Positions 26,209 to 35,065 are shown, counted from the first letter of the stretch. The stretch is 64,000 nucleotides of DNA from Pontibacter sp. HSC-14F20 (GCF_019599265.1 NZ_JAHZTC010000008.1:156620-220619); one strand, 5' to 3'. The notes: a model not told the origin generated them from the sequence alone. A program made the numbers and translations.

Positions 26209-27684
26209 TTAAGCGCTTAGTTTGAGGATTCGCTTCAGGTTTACTGTGAAGATGGCCAGCGCTCCCTGCAGCTGCATGCTGGTGATGCCATAGGAGATGG
26301 CCCTGCCATAGCCATGGACGTTTTTGAGCTCGCTGTTCTTAGCTTCTATTTTATAGCGCTCCCTGGCCTTCTCCTTGAAGTAGGCTGTCTGTTGAAAGGC
26401 CTGCTGCTCCACATGGATAGGCGACTTGATGGTCACTCCGTAGGTTTTTGACTTGGCTCCTGGTTTGTAGCAACCCTCTTTTAAGGGGCAGCTCCTGCAT
26501 TTTTGAACGTCAAAGTAGTAGACGGTTGCCTGGTTCTTGCCACGGTTCTTTTTCCCCTGACGTGCCTTTCGCATGGCCATATGCCCGGCAGGACACACAA
26601 ACATAGCTGCGTCTTTGTTATACTCAAACCTGGCTTCCTCCTTTCGGCTGCCCTGGCTGATGACAGGGTTGAGTTTGGCCACCAGCTTTAGACTGCGGCC
26701 CTCCTTGTCCTGGAGCTTGAGGTTTTCCTTGCCCGAATAGGCCGCATCGCCGATTACTGTGTCCACCTGAAGGCCATTGGCGCGGCTTATTTCCACAAGC
26801 TTTGGAAGTTGGGGGCCATCGCCTTTTTCGCCCGAGGTGACAAGGGCGGCGGCAATGATGCGCTCCTCTGTCATGGCCAGATGCGCTGTCATGGCCAGGT
26901 GCGTCTTGTAGCCAAAGAAGCTGCTGTCAGCCGATTTATGGCCCGTCCTGGCATCCGTGTCTTTGGAGAGCGTATGGCTCTCCTGGGTATCCTCCACCGT
27001 TTCCCTGAGCAGGTTGAGCTTCTCTCTAACGGCGGGAATCACACACAGCGCCTGGTCCGCTTCAACGAGCTTTTCAAGCCTGCGGCAGTAAGCCAGCTGC
27101 TCTTCCAACCCGCCCGAGTCATGCTGTTCGGGCATACGGCCTTTGATGTCTTCATCGATGCTGCAAAGGGCTTTGCGCAGCAGCCTTGAGCGTTCCCTGA
27201 GCACCTCCAGGGCGGATTGTGGATTTGACCTGGAGAGCGAGTGGGTGGCATCCACGATAAGGGAGTGGGACCTGATGATGCCCTTTTCAAGGGCAATGGC
27301 GACCGTCTTGCTGATCAGAAGGTTCAGCAGGTCGGTGTCCTTTAAGCGGAGCTTACGGAACTTGGTCAGGGAGCTGGGGTTGATGACCGCCTCCTCGGGT
27401 GAGAGGTCGAGAAAGTATTTGAAGGACATATCGTAGCGCGAGCGCTCCACCACGTCCACATCGGAGATCGTGTAGATGGTCTTCAGCAGCAAGTATTTGA
27501 ACATGCGCACCGGGCTTTCGGCCCTGCGGCCATTGGTGGTGCAGTATTTACTGGCCAGCTCCTCGTAGATGAAAGTGAAGTCGATCAGCTCGTTGATTTT
27601 ACGAAGCAGATTGTCCTGGGGGACAATCAGATCATAGAGCCCTGAATAGGGGCTTGGTTGAATTTGTTGCTGTTGCGCTACCAT
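26209..27684 (-). CDS. IS1182-family transposase
   Basis: About 491 residues. It has an N-terminal DUF772-like region (FTFIYEELASKYCTTNGRRAESP...), a DDE core (VDATHS; GDAAYSGKENL), a Cys cluster (FVCPAGH, CRSCPLKEGC) and the C-terminal ERYKIEAKNSELKNVHGYGRA with the catalytic Glu. The open frame runs to an ATG at 27792, but that codon lies in the target duplication, so I take the start as the ATG at 27684 (MVAQQQQIQPSPYSG). An 18-bp in-frame tandem duplication gives HLAMTAHLAMTEERI where one copy is usual. Whether this copy is active is unknown. Confidence 0.88.
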   Translation of the reverse strand: MVAQQQQIQPSPYSGLYDLIVPQDNLLRKINELIDFTFIYEELASKYCTTNGRRAESPVRMFKYLLLKTIYTISDVDVVERSRYDMSFKYFLDLSPEEAVINPSSLTKFRKLRLKDTDLLNLLISKTVAIALEKGIIRSHSLIVDATHSLSRSNPQSALEVLRERSRLLRKALCSIDEDIKGRMPEQHDSGGLEEQLAYCRRLEKLVEADQALCVIPAVREKLNLLRETVEDTQESHTLSKDTDARTGHKSADSSFFGYKTHLAMTAHLAMTEERIIAAALVTSGEKGDGPQLPKLVEISRANGLQVDTVIGDAAYSGKENLKLQDKEGRSLKLVAKLNPVISQGSRKEEARFEYNKDAAMFVCPAGHMAMRKARQGKKNRGKNQATVYYFDVQKCRSCPLKEGCYKPGAKSKTYGVTIKSPIHVEQQAFQQTAYFKEKARERYKIEAKNSELKNVHGYGRAISYGITSMQLQGALAIFTVNLKRILKLSA

Positions 27685-27922
27685 CTGAATGCTCTCTGAT
27701 TCCACTAGGAGATACGAAAAAAGGAGCAGAAAACTTAATTCCTGCTCCTGTAATTCTCCAGTTTTCACGGAGACTTTTTCAGTGCCCTCCATACATGGTG
27801 GGAGCTTTTTTGTTTTAATAGAATAGAAAAAGGTTTAACTTCATGCTGTGGAGTTTCCTGCATACAGGTATAGCGCCCAGAAGATGTTAAAACACTTATA
27901 ACCAAAAATACTGAGTGAAATT

Positions 27923-29497
27923 ATGAAACAAGCCATAGATGAAATGCCAATGACAAAAGCTATTGCCGATGTATTGCAGCAACTAGGTATAAAAGAGTTA
28001 AACCCGTCTTACAGCACTGGCCTGAACTGGGGCGGCGAAAATAACAAAACTACCCGCGACATTTACTCACCTGCCGACGGCAACCTGATTGCGAGTGTAA
28101 ATATGGCTACTGCCGACGACTATGAGCAAATAGTGAAGACCGCGCAGGAAGCTTTTAAAGTATGGCGCACAGTGCCGGCCCCGAAGCGTGGCGAGATCGT
28201 GCGCCAGATCGGAAACAAGCTGCGTGAGCACAAAGAGGCGCTAGGCAAACTGGTGAGCTACGAAATGGGTAAAATCCTGCAGGAAGGCCTTGGCGAGGTA
28301 CAGGAGATGATCGACATATGCGACTTTGCAGTAGGCTTGTCGCGTCAGTTGCACGGCTATACCATGCACTCCGAGCGTCCGCAACACCGTATGTACGAGC
28401 AATACCATCCACTGGGCATTGTGGGCGTTATATCAGCCTTCAACTTCCCGGTAGCAGTTTGGAGCTGGAATGCCATGCTGGCAGCTGTTTGCGGTGACGT
28501 GACCATCTGGAAACCATCTGAAAAAACTCCGCTTACGGCCATTGCCTGTCAGTACATCATCCGCGACGTGCTGGCTGATAACGAACTGCCGGAGGGTATC
28601 TTCAATGTGATCATTGGTGATGCGGAAGTCGGCAGCCTGATGGCGCATGACACCCGCGTACCACTTGTGTCCGCTACTGGCTCTACCCGCATGGGTAAGA
28701 AAGTAGGCGAAGCAGTTGGCGCCCGTCTGGGCAAGTCTTTGCTGGAGCTGGGCGGTAATAATGCCATCATCATTACTGAGCATGCTGACATCGAAATGGC
28801 ACTTCGTGCGGTGGTATTTGGTGCCGTGGGTACCTGCGGACAGCGCTGTACGTCTACCCGCCGCCTGATTGTTCACGAGAATGTATTCGATCAGGTTCGA
28901 GACCGTCTGCTCAAGATCTACCCTAACCTGCCGATCGGTCATCCGCTGAGCAACACCACGCTGGTTGGTCCGCTGATCGACAAAGACGCCGTGAAGGCTT
29001 TCCAGAAAGCGCTTGAAGAAGTACAGAGCGAAGGTGGCAAGCTACTGATTGGTGGCGAGGTGCTGGAAGGTGAGCAATATGCGACTGGCACTTACGTGAC
29101 GCCTGCTGTTGTAGAAGCGGAAAACCATTACCACATGGTGCAGGAAGAAACTTTTGCCCCGATCCTATACCTGATCAGGTATAGCGGGGACGTGGAGAAT
29201 GCTATCGACATCCAAAATGGTGTGAAACAAGGCCTTTCTTCGTCTATTTTCTCTGCCAATATGCTGGAAACAGAGGCTTTCCTGAGTCATTGGGGCTCAG
29301 ACTGCGGTATAGCTAACGTAAATATTGGTACGTCCGGTGCCGAAATTGGTGGTGCCTTCGGAGGTGAGAAAGACACAGGTGGTGGCCGCGAGTCGGGTTC
29401 CGACGCTTGGAGGATATACATGCGCCGCCAGACCAACACCATCAACTACAGCCGCGAGCTGCCACTGGCACAGGGCATCAAGTTTGATATTGGGTAG
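27923..29497 (+). CDS. Aldehyde dehydrogenase, ALDH7 type
   Basis: A 524-residue NAD-dependent aldehyde dehydrogenase most like the ALDH7 group, which oxidises alpha-aminoadipate semialdehyde/piperideine-6-carboxylate in lysine breakdown. The catalytic Cys is in TCGQRCTSTRRL near residue 309, the general base Glu in LLELGGNNAIII near 275, and the cofactor loop in SATGSTRMGKKVG. The closing IGGAFGGEKDTGGGRESGSD is an ALDH7 trait. The lysine-degradation role is family inference; no other pathway gene is adjacent. A 20-bp perfect palindrome made of two GGTATA motifs lies in the coding sequence at 29165-29184. Confidence 0.88.
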   Translation: MKQAIDEMPMTKAIADVLQQLGIKELNPSYSTGLNWGGENNKTTRDIYSPADGNLIASVNMATADDYEQIVKTAQEAFKVWRTVPAPKRGEIVRQIGNKLREHKEALGKLVSYEMGKILQEGLGEVQEMIDICDFAVGLSRQLHGYTMHSERPQHRMYEQYHPLGIVGVISAFNFPVAVWSWNAMLAAVCGDVTIWKPSEKTPLTAIACQYIIRDVLADNELPEGIFNVIIGDAEVGSLMAHDTRVPLVSATGSTRMGKKVGEAVGARLGKSLLELGGNNAIIITEHADIEMALRAVVFGAVGTCGQRCTSTRRLIVHENVFDQVRDRLLKIYPNLPIGHPLSNTTLVGPLIDKDAVKAFQKALEEVQSEGGKLLIGGEVLEGEQYATGTYVTPAVVEAENHYHMVQEETFAPILYLIRYSGDVENAIDIQNGVKQGLSSSIFSANMLETEAFLSHWGSDCGIANVNIGTSGAEIGGAFGGEKDTGGGRESGSDAWRIYMRRQTNTINYSRELPLAQGIKFDIG

Positions 29498-29641
29498 TCT
29501 GCCGATTTTTAATTTGCTAATGTCTTTATGATGCGATGAACTCACAGTGCTTGCAAAACCTGTAGGAGACTTGCCAGTAAAAGGATATAAACAGCAAGAC
29601 GCTCACAGGTCTGGAAGACGCTGTGAGGTCAAAAAACCTAG

Positions 29642-29672
29642 AAACCAGCTCCAATCGGGGCTGGTTTTTTTG
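29642..29672 (+). terminator. Terminator downstream of the aldehyde dehydrogenase
   Basis: AAACCAGC pairs with GCTGGTTT around a 10-nt loop, followed by a T-run. An additional hairpin (CTCACAG and CTGTGAG) lies just upstream near 29604. The rest of the 29498-29875 gap holds only the promoter-like box below. Confidence 0.82.
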
Positions 29673-29770
29673 TAGCTATACCTGACAAATAAGTCAAACG
29701 GTGCTATGCAGCGGTGAGTAACGAAAAATTCTTAATAATTATTTTGCAACTTGATGCAACCCAACGCATT

Positions 29771-29778
29771 TACCTTTG
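29771..29778 (+). promoter_or_regulatory. -7 element (TACCTTTG) of the ECF sigma operon
   Basis: TACCTTTG fits TAnnTTTG and lies about 98 bp before the sigma factor start. TTG boxes upstream are not at the ideal 19-21 bp spacing. Confidence 0.4.
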
Positions 29779-29875
29779 TCTTTAGTGCAGATAGAATGAA
29801 GGGAGGACAAAAATTAAGATGAAATAAGGTAATAGGTCGACCAATAAGGCAAATAGAACGATAAACAAGGCGATT

Positions 29876-30433
29876 TTGGAAAAAGGCACTTTTCAGGATG
29901 TAAACGCACAAGTGGTGCAGCGCTGCAGGGAAGGGGATAACCGTGCCCAGTACGAACTGTACAAACTGTATTCCAAAGCTATGTTTAACGTGAGCATGCG
30001 CATCACCAACGACTATGCCGAGTCCGAGGATGTGCTGCAGGAAGCCTTCATCAGCGCCTTCAAAAACCTTCATTCTTACAAAGCAGAAGCTTCATTCGGG
30101 AGCTGGCTCAAACGGATCGTGATTAATGCATCGGTTAATGCTGTGCGCAAACGCCGCCCGGAACTGGTGCCACTAGAAGACCGGCTGGCAGGCGACATAC
30201 CTGACGAGGACTACCACGACGATACCGAATGGCAGGTAGAGCAGGTGCGACGCGCCATACAACGTTTGCCTGATGGCTACAGAGTGGTGCTGAGCCTATA
30301 CCTGCTGGAGGGCCTTGACCATGCCGAAATAGGAGAGGTGCTGGGTATAAGCGAGTCTACCTCCAAGTCGCAGTACAGCCGGGCCCGCAAGAAGCTCCTG
30401 GAGATTATGAAAGATACACATTCCATGGCCTAG
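29876..30433 (+). CDS. ECF-type RNA polymerase sigma factor
   Basis: A 185-residue sigma-70 family ECF factor. Region 2 covers about residues 13-80 (RCREGDNRAQYELYKLYSKA, YAESEDVLQEAFISAFKNL), and region 4 about 125-175 (AIQRLPDGYRVVLSLYLLEG, HAEIGEVLGISESTSKSQYSRARKKL). The start is set at a TTG (29876), since no ATG precedes region 2 and the first internal Met is at residue 41; this is an unusual but likely real start. A membrane protein gene and an exported protein gene follow with gaps of 9 bp and an overlap of 20 bp, forming an operon. Confidence 0.9.
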   Translation: MEKGTFQDVNAQVVQRCREGDNRAQYELYKLYSKAMFNVSMRITNDYAESEDVLQEAFISAFKNLHSYKAEASFGSWLKRIVINASVNAVRKRRPELVPLEDRLAGDIPDEDYHDDTEWQVEQVRRAIQRLPDGYRVVLSLYLLEGLDHAEIGEVLGISESTSKSQYSRARKKLLEIMKDTHSMA

Positions 30434-30442
30434 CCGTGGCTA

Positions 30443-31126
30443 ATGATAAAGAAGAGAAAGATGAAAGACAGATTAAAGGAATTTGTGAGCGAAAACCGGG
30501 AAGAGTTCGACGTGTTCGAGCCCAGACCGGAGCTGTGGCAGGAAATCTGTTCCGAGCTGAAAACACAAAAGGCACAGGAAGAAAAGCTCAGCAAAGAAGC
30601 CAAGGTGATCAGCATCAACTTCGGGGAGCGCCTCAACTTCACCGCCGACTTCATGTTCATGCGGGTGGCCGCCACTATTGTGCTTTTGCTGGCCTGTGGC
30701 GCTACGCTCTGGATGGTGAAACAAAATAACCCGACTACGACCAACACCCTGGCCGCTAATACCGAAACAAGTCAACCTACCTCGGTATATCAGGTGGCGC
30801 CGGAGCTTGCTGAGGTGGAGGTATACTATACCAGCCAGATCAACAGCAAACGCGAAGAACTGAGTGAGTACGATCTGAAAGTGCTCGGTCTGGACGAAAC
30901 CCGCCAGATAGACCGCGAACTGGCCCGCCTCGACAGCAGCTATACCCGACTCAAAAATCAATTGCATACCACGCCGAACACCGACCAGGTGATGGCCGCC
31001 ATGATCCGAAACCTGCAGATCCGGATCGATGTGCTGAACCGTCAGCTGGAAGTACTTAAGAAAATAGAAGCTATAAAAGAACAGGATACTACTGAACCAC
31101 AGAACAATGAAACTACTACTATTTAA
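30443..31126 (+). CDS. Membrane protein, probable anti-sigma factor
   Basis: A 227-residue protein with a cytoplasmic N-terminus (about 70 residues, MKDRLKEFVSENREEFDVFEPRPELWQEI), one membrane span (residues about 74-94, MRVAATIVLLLACGATLWMV) and a periplasmic helical C-terminal part rich in Glu/Arg/Leu (TRQIDRELARLDSSYTRLKNQL). No zinc HXXXCXXC anti-sigma motif is present. The topology and position right behind an ECF sigma gene make anti-sigma the most economical reading; this is inference. Confidence 0.68.
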   Translation: MIKKRKMKDRLKEFVSENREEFDVFEPRPELWQEICSELKTQKAQEEKLSKEAKVISINFGERLNFTADFMFMRVAATIVLLLACGATLWMVKQNNPTTTNTLAANTETSQPTSVYQVAPELAEVEVYYTSQINSKREELSEYDLKVLGLDETRQIDRELARLDSSYTRLKNQLHTTPNTDQVMAAMIRNLQIRIDVLNRQLEVLKKIEAIKEQDTTEPQNNETTTI

Positions 31127-32222
31127 AACATTGCGCTACCGCATAGCCACGCTTTTGGTTATACTGCCCGCCCTGGCCCTGGCACAGCCTTATGCGCCGG
31201 AGCCTTGTCCAAGCCAAACGCTACCTGCACCACCAACTCCTGTCGTGCAGCAGACACTACCACCCACCCCTCCCATACCGCCAGCGCCTCCTGTGCTGTT
31301 GCCACATCAGCCGGAAGCCGAGGTCTATACCTACAAATCAGAAAAGCGCAAAACCTTCGACAAGACCTATAAGGTAAGCAAGTCTGATGTGCTGAACATC
31401 GACAACAAGTTCGGCAGCGTGCACGTGAACACCTGGAACCGCAGCGAAATACAAGTGAAGGTCGACATTATCAGCCGTGCCAATTCTGACCAAGTGGCAC
31501 AGGAAATGCTGAACAAGATCAACGTAACAGATAATCGCAGCGGCAATAACATCGTTGTGAGAACCGAAATGGGATCTATGAACTCCAAGAGCGGCCACCA
31601 GAGTTTTGAGATCAATTATACAGTGAACATGCCTGCCGATAACAATCTGATGGTGAAGAATAGCTTTGGCAACGTATACCTGCCTGACATGAAAGGCAAA
31701 GTGGACCTGCATGTGCGTTACGGTGCGTTTAAGGCAGGTAATCTGACTAACTCATCCAATAGCATCAAAGCCTCATTCTGCAACAGTTCCTCCAACACGA
31801 TCGGCTTTCTGAACAAGGGTAATGTGGAATTAGCTTACTCTACCTTAAGTTTGGGTAAAACCAACGGCGTGCAAGGTTCGTCTAAATTCAGTGACTTCAA
31901 GATCGGAAATCTCTCCGAAGCACTGGAGATGGAGGTGAAGTACGGCACATTCAGAGTAGACAACGTGCAGAAGAATTTCAAGTCCATCAACGTAAATGGT
32001 GGCTTCACACCAATTCAGCTAAACTTCGAGAGCGATTCTGCCTTTGACTTTGATGTAAACGTACAGTTTGCCGATTTTAAAGTGGACCGTAACCTGGTGA
32101 AGTTCACGACACTGGAGAAAGGCCATACCTCAGCGGAGTACAAGGGCAAGTATGGCAACGCCTCATCAAAAGGCACCATCAACATCACCTCCAAGTACAA
32201 CGATGTGAAGTTTACAAAATAA
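31107..32222 (+). CDS. Exported beta-rich protein (DUF4097-like)
   Basis: A 371-residue precursor with signal peptide (IATLLVILPALALAQP), a Pro-rich linker (residues about 30-72), then a repetitive beta-helix-like domain. Phrases such as IDNKFGSVHVNTWNRSEIQV, VKNSFGNVYLPDMKGKVDLHV and VKYGTFRVDNVQKNFKSINV repeat at intervals, as in DUF4097 or putative adhesin domains. The start overlaps the preceding gene by 20 bp. The third member of an ECF sigma operon, it may be the envelope output or sensor, but that is inference. Confidence 0.72.
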   Translation: MKLLLFKTLRYRIATLLVILPALALAQPYAPEPCPSQTLPAPPTPVVQQTLPPTPPIPPAPPVLLPHQPEAEVYTYKSEKRKTFDKTYKVSKSDVLNIDNKFGSVHVNTWNRSEIQVKVDIISRANSDQVAQEMLNKINVTDNRSGNNIVVRTEMGSMNSKSGHQSFEINYTVNMPADNNLMVKNSFGNVYLPDMKGKVDLHVRYGAFKAGNLTNSSNSIKASFCNSSSNTIGFLNKGNVELAYSTLSLGKTNGVQGSSKFSDFKIGNLSEALEMEVKYGTFRVDNVQKNFKSINVNGGFTPIQLNFESDSAFDFDVNVQFADFKVDRNLVKFTTLEKGHTSAEYKGKYGNASSKGTINITSKYNDVKFTK

Positions 32223-32379
32223 CTCCCTGATCTGAAACATATTAGCACCGATCAGGTTGAATAATAGAGTTTGTTTAAGGTAAGAGAAGCCGGCCAATTG
32301 TTAGGTCGGCTTTTTCTATTGATAGGTATAGAAGCGGTGACTAAAGCACAATGCTGGCAAGAATGTTTTATATTTGAGT

Positions 32380-32805
32380 ATGACAAACGACAAAGAGCTT
32401 CTCAATTCATCGAAAGCCCCGGAGCCGGTGGGGCTATACCCGCATGCCCGCCGCGTGGGCAATTTTTTGTTCCTGTCCGGCGTTGGACCACGGGAGCGAG
32501 GTACCAAAAAGATTCCGGGTGTAGAGTTGGACGAGGCTGGCAACATCACTTCGTACGACATCGAAACGCAGTGCCGCTCCGTGTTCCAGAATGTGCGCTA
32601 CATACTCGAAGACTCCGGTACTAGCTGGGCAAACCTGGTGGACGTGACCGTATACCTGACAAACATGAAAGACGACTTTGCCACTTACAACCGCATCTAC
32701 GCCGAGTATTTCAAGGACAACCAGCCTTGTCGCACCACCGTGGAGATCAATAAACTACCAACGCCCATTGCCATTGAGTTGAAGTGCATCGCCACGATTG
32801 ACTAG
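32380..32805 (+). CDS. RidA-family protein
   Basis: A 141-residue member of the RidA/YjgF/UK114 family, whose founding members hydrolyse reactive enamine/imine intermediates to ammonia and keto acids; some subgroups act as 2-aminomuconate deaminase. The signatures VGNFLFLSGVGPRERG, the active-site region NLVDVTVYLTNMKDDF, and CRTTVEINKLP (with the conserved Arg) are all present. The ATG at 32380 is preferred to the TTG at 32374. It ends just before, or slightly overlaps, the next gene. Confidence 0.87.
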   Translation: MTNDKELLNSSKAPEPVGLYPHARRVGNFLFLSGVGPRERGTKKIPGVELDEAGNITSYDIETQCRSVFQNVRYILEDSGTSWANLVDVTVYLTNMKDDFATYNRIYAEYFKDNQPCRTTVEINKLPTPIAIELKCIATID

Positions 32806-32833
32806 CCTATACCTGCAAACAGAACAACTATAC

Positions 32834-34654
32834 GTGAACAGTAGAGAAGAAGAATTTAAGCAGCGGGCCGAGGCCTATGCGGAACAGGAACACAAAGCGG
32901 CCGGCAATTCGAAGTCGGTGTCGTGGCTGAGGGTTGTGGTATTTATAGCTGGCGCTATAACGGCCTGGCTCTTTTTCAGAGACGGCAACCACAGCGCAGG
33001 CATTATCAGCATTGTCGGGTTCTATATCCTTTTTGTGATTACTATGCGCTGGCACAGTCGCCTCGACTACAGGTATAAGCAGCTGCAGTTGCTCGGCAAA
33101 CTCAACCTGCAGGAAATCGACCGGCTGCAGGGCAAGTTACATGGCTTTGACGGGGGTGACGCCTTTAAAGACGATCATCATCCCTATACCTCCGATCTAG
33201 ACATTTTCGGTCCGGATTCGCTTTTCCAACTCATGAATCGTTCGGTGACCAGTATTGGGAAGCTACGACTTGCTCAGTGGTTCCGGCAGGCGGCACCTGC
33301 TCCGGAAGTGTTGCGCAGGCAGGAGGCTGTGGCAGAACTAGCCCAGCCTGAGCAACAGGAATGGCTGCAACAGGCCATCGTAAAGCCAAGGCACTACAAA
33401 CACACCCAAGCAAATACTCAGGAGTTCTTTGACTGGCTACGTGCACAGGACTTGTATAAAGCGCATCCTTGGTTGAAGCTTTTAGTATTTGCGCTGCCTG
33501 TCCTGACTTTAGCCTCAATTGCGGCCTGGTTCTATGGTTATTCGGGTTATATCGCAGTTGCGTTCCTGGCTATCCAGTACCTGTTGGGTCTTAAATTCCA
33601 GAAGCAACGCGACGATTACTACGACAAGAGCATCGGCATGTACGAGGCCATGCAAAGTTATACCGACCAACTGCAGCACCTGGAGGCCCATACATTTAAA
33701 GCGCCGCTTCTGGAGGAGATCAGGACAGAACTTTACAAAGACAACACGCCTGCTTCCACAGCCATCGGCAAAGTCGCCACCATCATCGATTACTTTTCCT
33801 GGCGACTCAGCACGCTGATGAGCTTTTTCCTGAACACCATCCTGATGTGGGATTTTGTGTGCATCTACCGGATAGAGTCCTGGAAAGCCGAGCATCTGGA
33901 TCAGGTAGAGAACGGGCTTGATTTGCTGGCAGAGTTTGAAGCGCTGGCTAGTATGGCAGCCTACCAGTATGCCCAACCCCATTTCGCTATACCTGAACTG
34001 AGTACTATACCTTTCGAGTTGGATGCCGAGCAACTGGTCCACCCGCTTATCTTTTCAGTGGAGCGCATCGCTAACGATTTCGATATGCAGGGAGCAGGCA
34101 AGACCATTGTGGTAACGGGCTCCAACATGTCCGGTAAAACGACCTTCCTGCGCACTGTGGGCATCAACATGGTGCTTGCCTTTATGGGAGCAGCCGTGTG
34201 CGCTCGCCGCCTGAAAGTAGCCCCCGCACAGGTATACACCGCCATGCGCACCGCCGACAATCTGGCTGAGAATACCTCTTCTTTCTACGCCGAGCTCAAG
34301 CGCCTGCGCATCCTCCTGAACATGACAGAAGGAGATGAGCCGGTCTTTTACCTGTTAGATGAGATACTCAAAGGAACCAATTCCCGTGACCGCCACGCCG
34401 GCGCGATGGCCCTGATCCGGCAGCTGCACCGCCGCAATGCCTCTGGACTCATCTCGACGCACGATCTGGAGCTAGGCGCCATGGAGCAGGAGTTACCGGG
34501 CAGTGTCGAGAATTTCAGCTTTAACAGCACCATCGAGGGCGACAAGATACTGTTTGATTATACCTTGCACCGAGGCATCTGCCGCAGTTTTAACGCCAGC
34601 AAGCTGATGCAGCTAATGGGCATTGAGATGGAACGGACAGATGCGGCAGGATAA
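32834..34654 (+). CDS. Membrane-anchored MutS-like ATPase
   Basis: About 606 residues. Two N-terminal membrane segments (VVVFIAGAITAWLFF and HSAGIISIVGFYILFVITM) and further ones near residues 215-260 (LLVFALPVLTLASIAAWF) precede a MutS-family ATPase domain: Walker A in VTGSNMSGKTTFLRTVGIN, Walker B in VFYLLDEILKGTNSRDRHAG, and the ISTHD switch. It lacks the MutS mismatch-reading domain I, so it is not a classical repair protein. Function is unknown. The start is a GTG at 32834; a TTG at 32798, overlapping RidA, is the alternative. Confidence 0.82.
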   Translation: MNSREEEFKQRAEAYAEQEHKAAGNSKSVSWLRVVVFIAGAITAWLFFRDGNHSAGIISIVGFYILFVITMRWHSRLDYRYKQLQLLGKLNLQEIDRLQGKLHGFDGGDAFKDDHHPYTSDLDIFGPDSLFQLMNRSVTSIGKLRLAQWFRQAAPAPEVLRRQEAVAELAQPEQQEWLQQAIVKPRHYKHTQANTQEFFDWLRAQDLYKAHPWLKLLVFALPVLTLASIAAWFYGYSGYIAVAFLAIQYLLGLKFQKQRDDYYDKSIGMYEAMQSYTDQLQHLEAHTFKAPLLEEIRTELYKDNTPASTAIGKVATIIDYFSWRLSTLMSFFLNTILMWDFVCIYRIESWKAEHLDQVENGLDLLAEFEALASMAAYQYAQPHFAIPELSTIPFELDAEQLVHPLIFSVERIANDFDMQGAGKTIVVTGSNMSGKTTFLRTVGINMVLAFMGAAVCARRLKVAPAQVYTAMRTADNLAENTSSFYAELKRLRILLNMTEGDEPVFYLLDEILKGTNSRDRHAGAMALIRQLHRRNASGLISTHDLELGAMEQELPGSVENFSFNSTIEGDKILFDYTLHRGICRSFNASKLMQLMGIEMERTDAAG

Positions 34655-34717
34655 GTCGTGTACCTGAAGCCTGATTTTACGTTAGCATAGCAACACATTT
34701 AACGAGCATATAAACCT

Positions 34718-34960
34718 ATGAGAGTAGTAGCCGACATCCCTAATCCGCATGTGAAAATCACGCTGCATTCCTATAACGGCAAGTATATCCTGAAGCTGGA
34801 GAAAGCGAACCTGGAGCAGACTTATAAAATAGAGGAAACCGAAGTAGCAGGAGACGAGGGCGCCAAGGCCTTACTGGACGAGGAGTTCATCGAAGCGGTG
34901 GTTAACCGATTCCAGGACATGCGTGATGCCTTTGTGAGTACGGTGAGACGGAATAACTAA
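34718..34960 (+). CDS. Small conserved-looking hypothetical protein
   Basis: An 80-residue soluble protein (MRVVADIPNPHVKITLHSYN...) with a beta-rich first half and a helical second half (EEFIEAVVNRFQDMRDAFVS). No motif is recognised. Codon use and ribosome spacing look native, and GGTATAG follows its stop. The protein composition is compact and charged, suggesting a real cytosolic gene. Confidence 0.65.
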   Translation: MRVVADIPNPHVKITLHSYNGKYILKLEKANLEQTYKIEETEVAGDEGAKALLDEEFIEAVVNRFQDMRDAFVSTVRRNN

Positions 34961-35001
34961 GGTATAGGCAGCGCTTTTTTGCCTGGAATTGAACGGGTTA
35001 C

Positions 35002-35039
35002 AAGGTATAGTTACTAAGCATAGTTTTGAGCTATACCTT
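35002..35039. repeat. Inverted pair of AGGTATAG motifs (stem-loop)
   Basis: AAGGTATAG at 35002-35010 and its exact complement CTATACCTT at 35031-35039 are separated by 20 nt, in the gap before the 35066 gene. They belong to the dispersed motif discussed in the findings. Confidence 0.7.
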
Positions 35040-35065
35040 ACACATCAGCTAATCTGAATCTTCCC

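Larger units (their letters stand above)
26006..27789 (-). mobile_element. Complete IS1182-family insertion sequence
   Basis: Perfect 18-bp terminal inverted repeats GAGGGCACTGAAAAAGTC (26006-26023, complement at 27772-27789) enclose one minus-strand transposase. A 9-bp direct repeat CATACATGG (25997-26005 and 27790-27798) is the target duplication. The element is 1,784 bp and appears whole. It carries no GGTATA motif, unlike flanking DNA. Confidence 0.92.
25985..27812 (+). terminator. htrA terminator interrupted by an insertion sequence
   Basis: Left arm AAAAGCTCC at 25985-25993 and right arm GGAGCTTTT at 27801-27809 with its T-run are now 1.8 kb apart. Joined across one copy of the 9-bp target duplication they rebuild a standard intrinsic terminator directly behind htrA. 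Confidence 0.85.

Noticed and set aside
27685..27792. Upstream ATG at 27792 as start of the IS1182 transposase
   Set aside because: This codon is in the target duplication outside the inverted repeat, so it belongs to host DNA and would not travel with the element.
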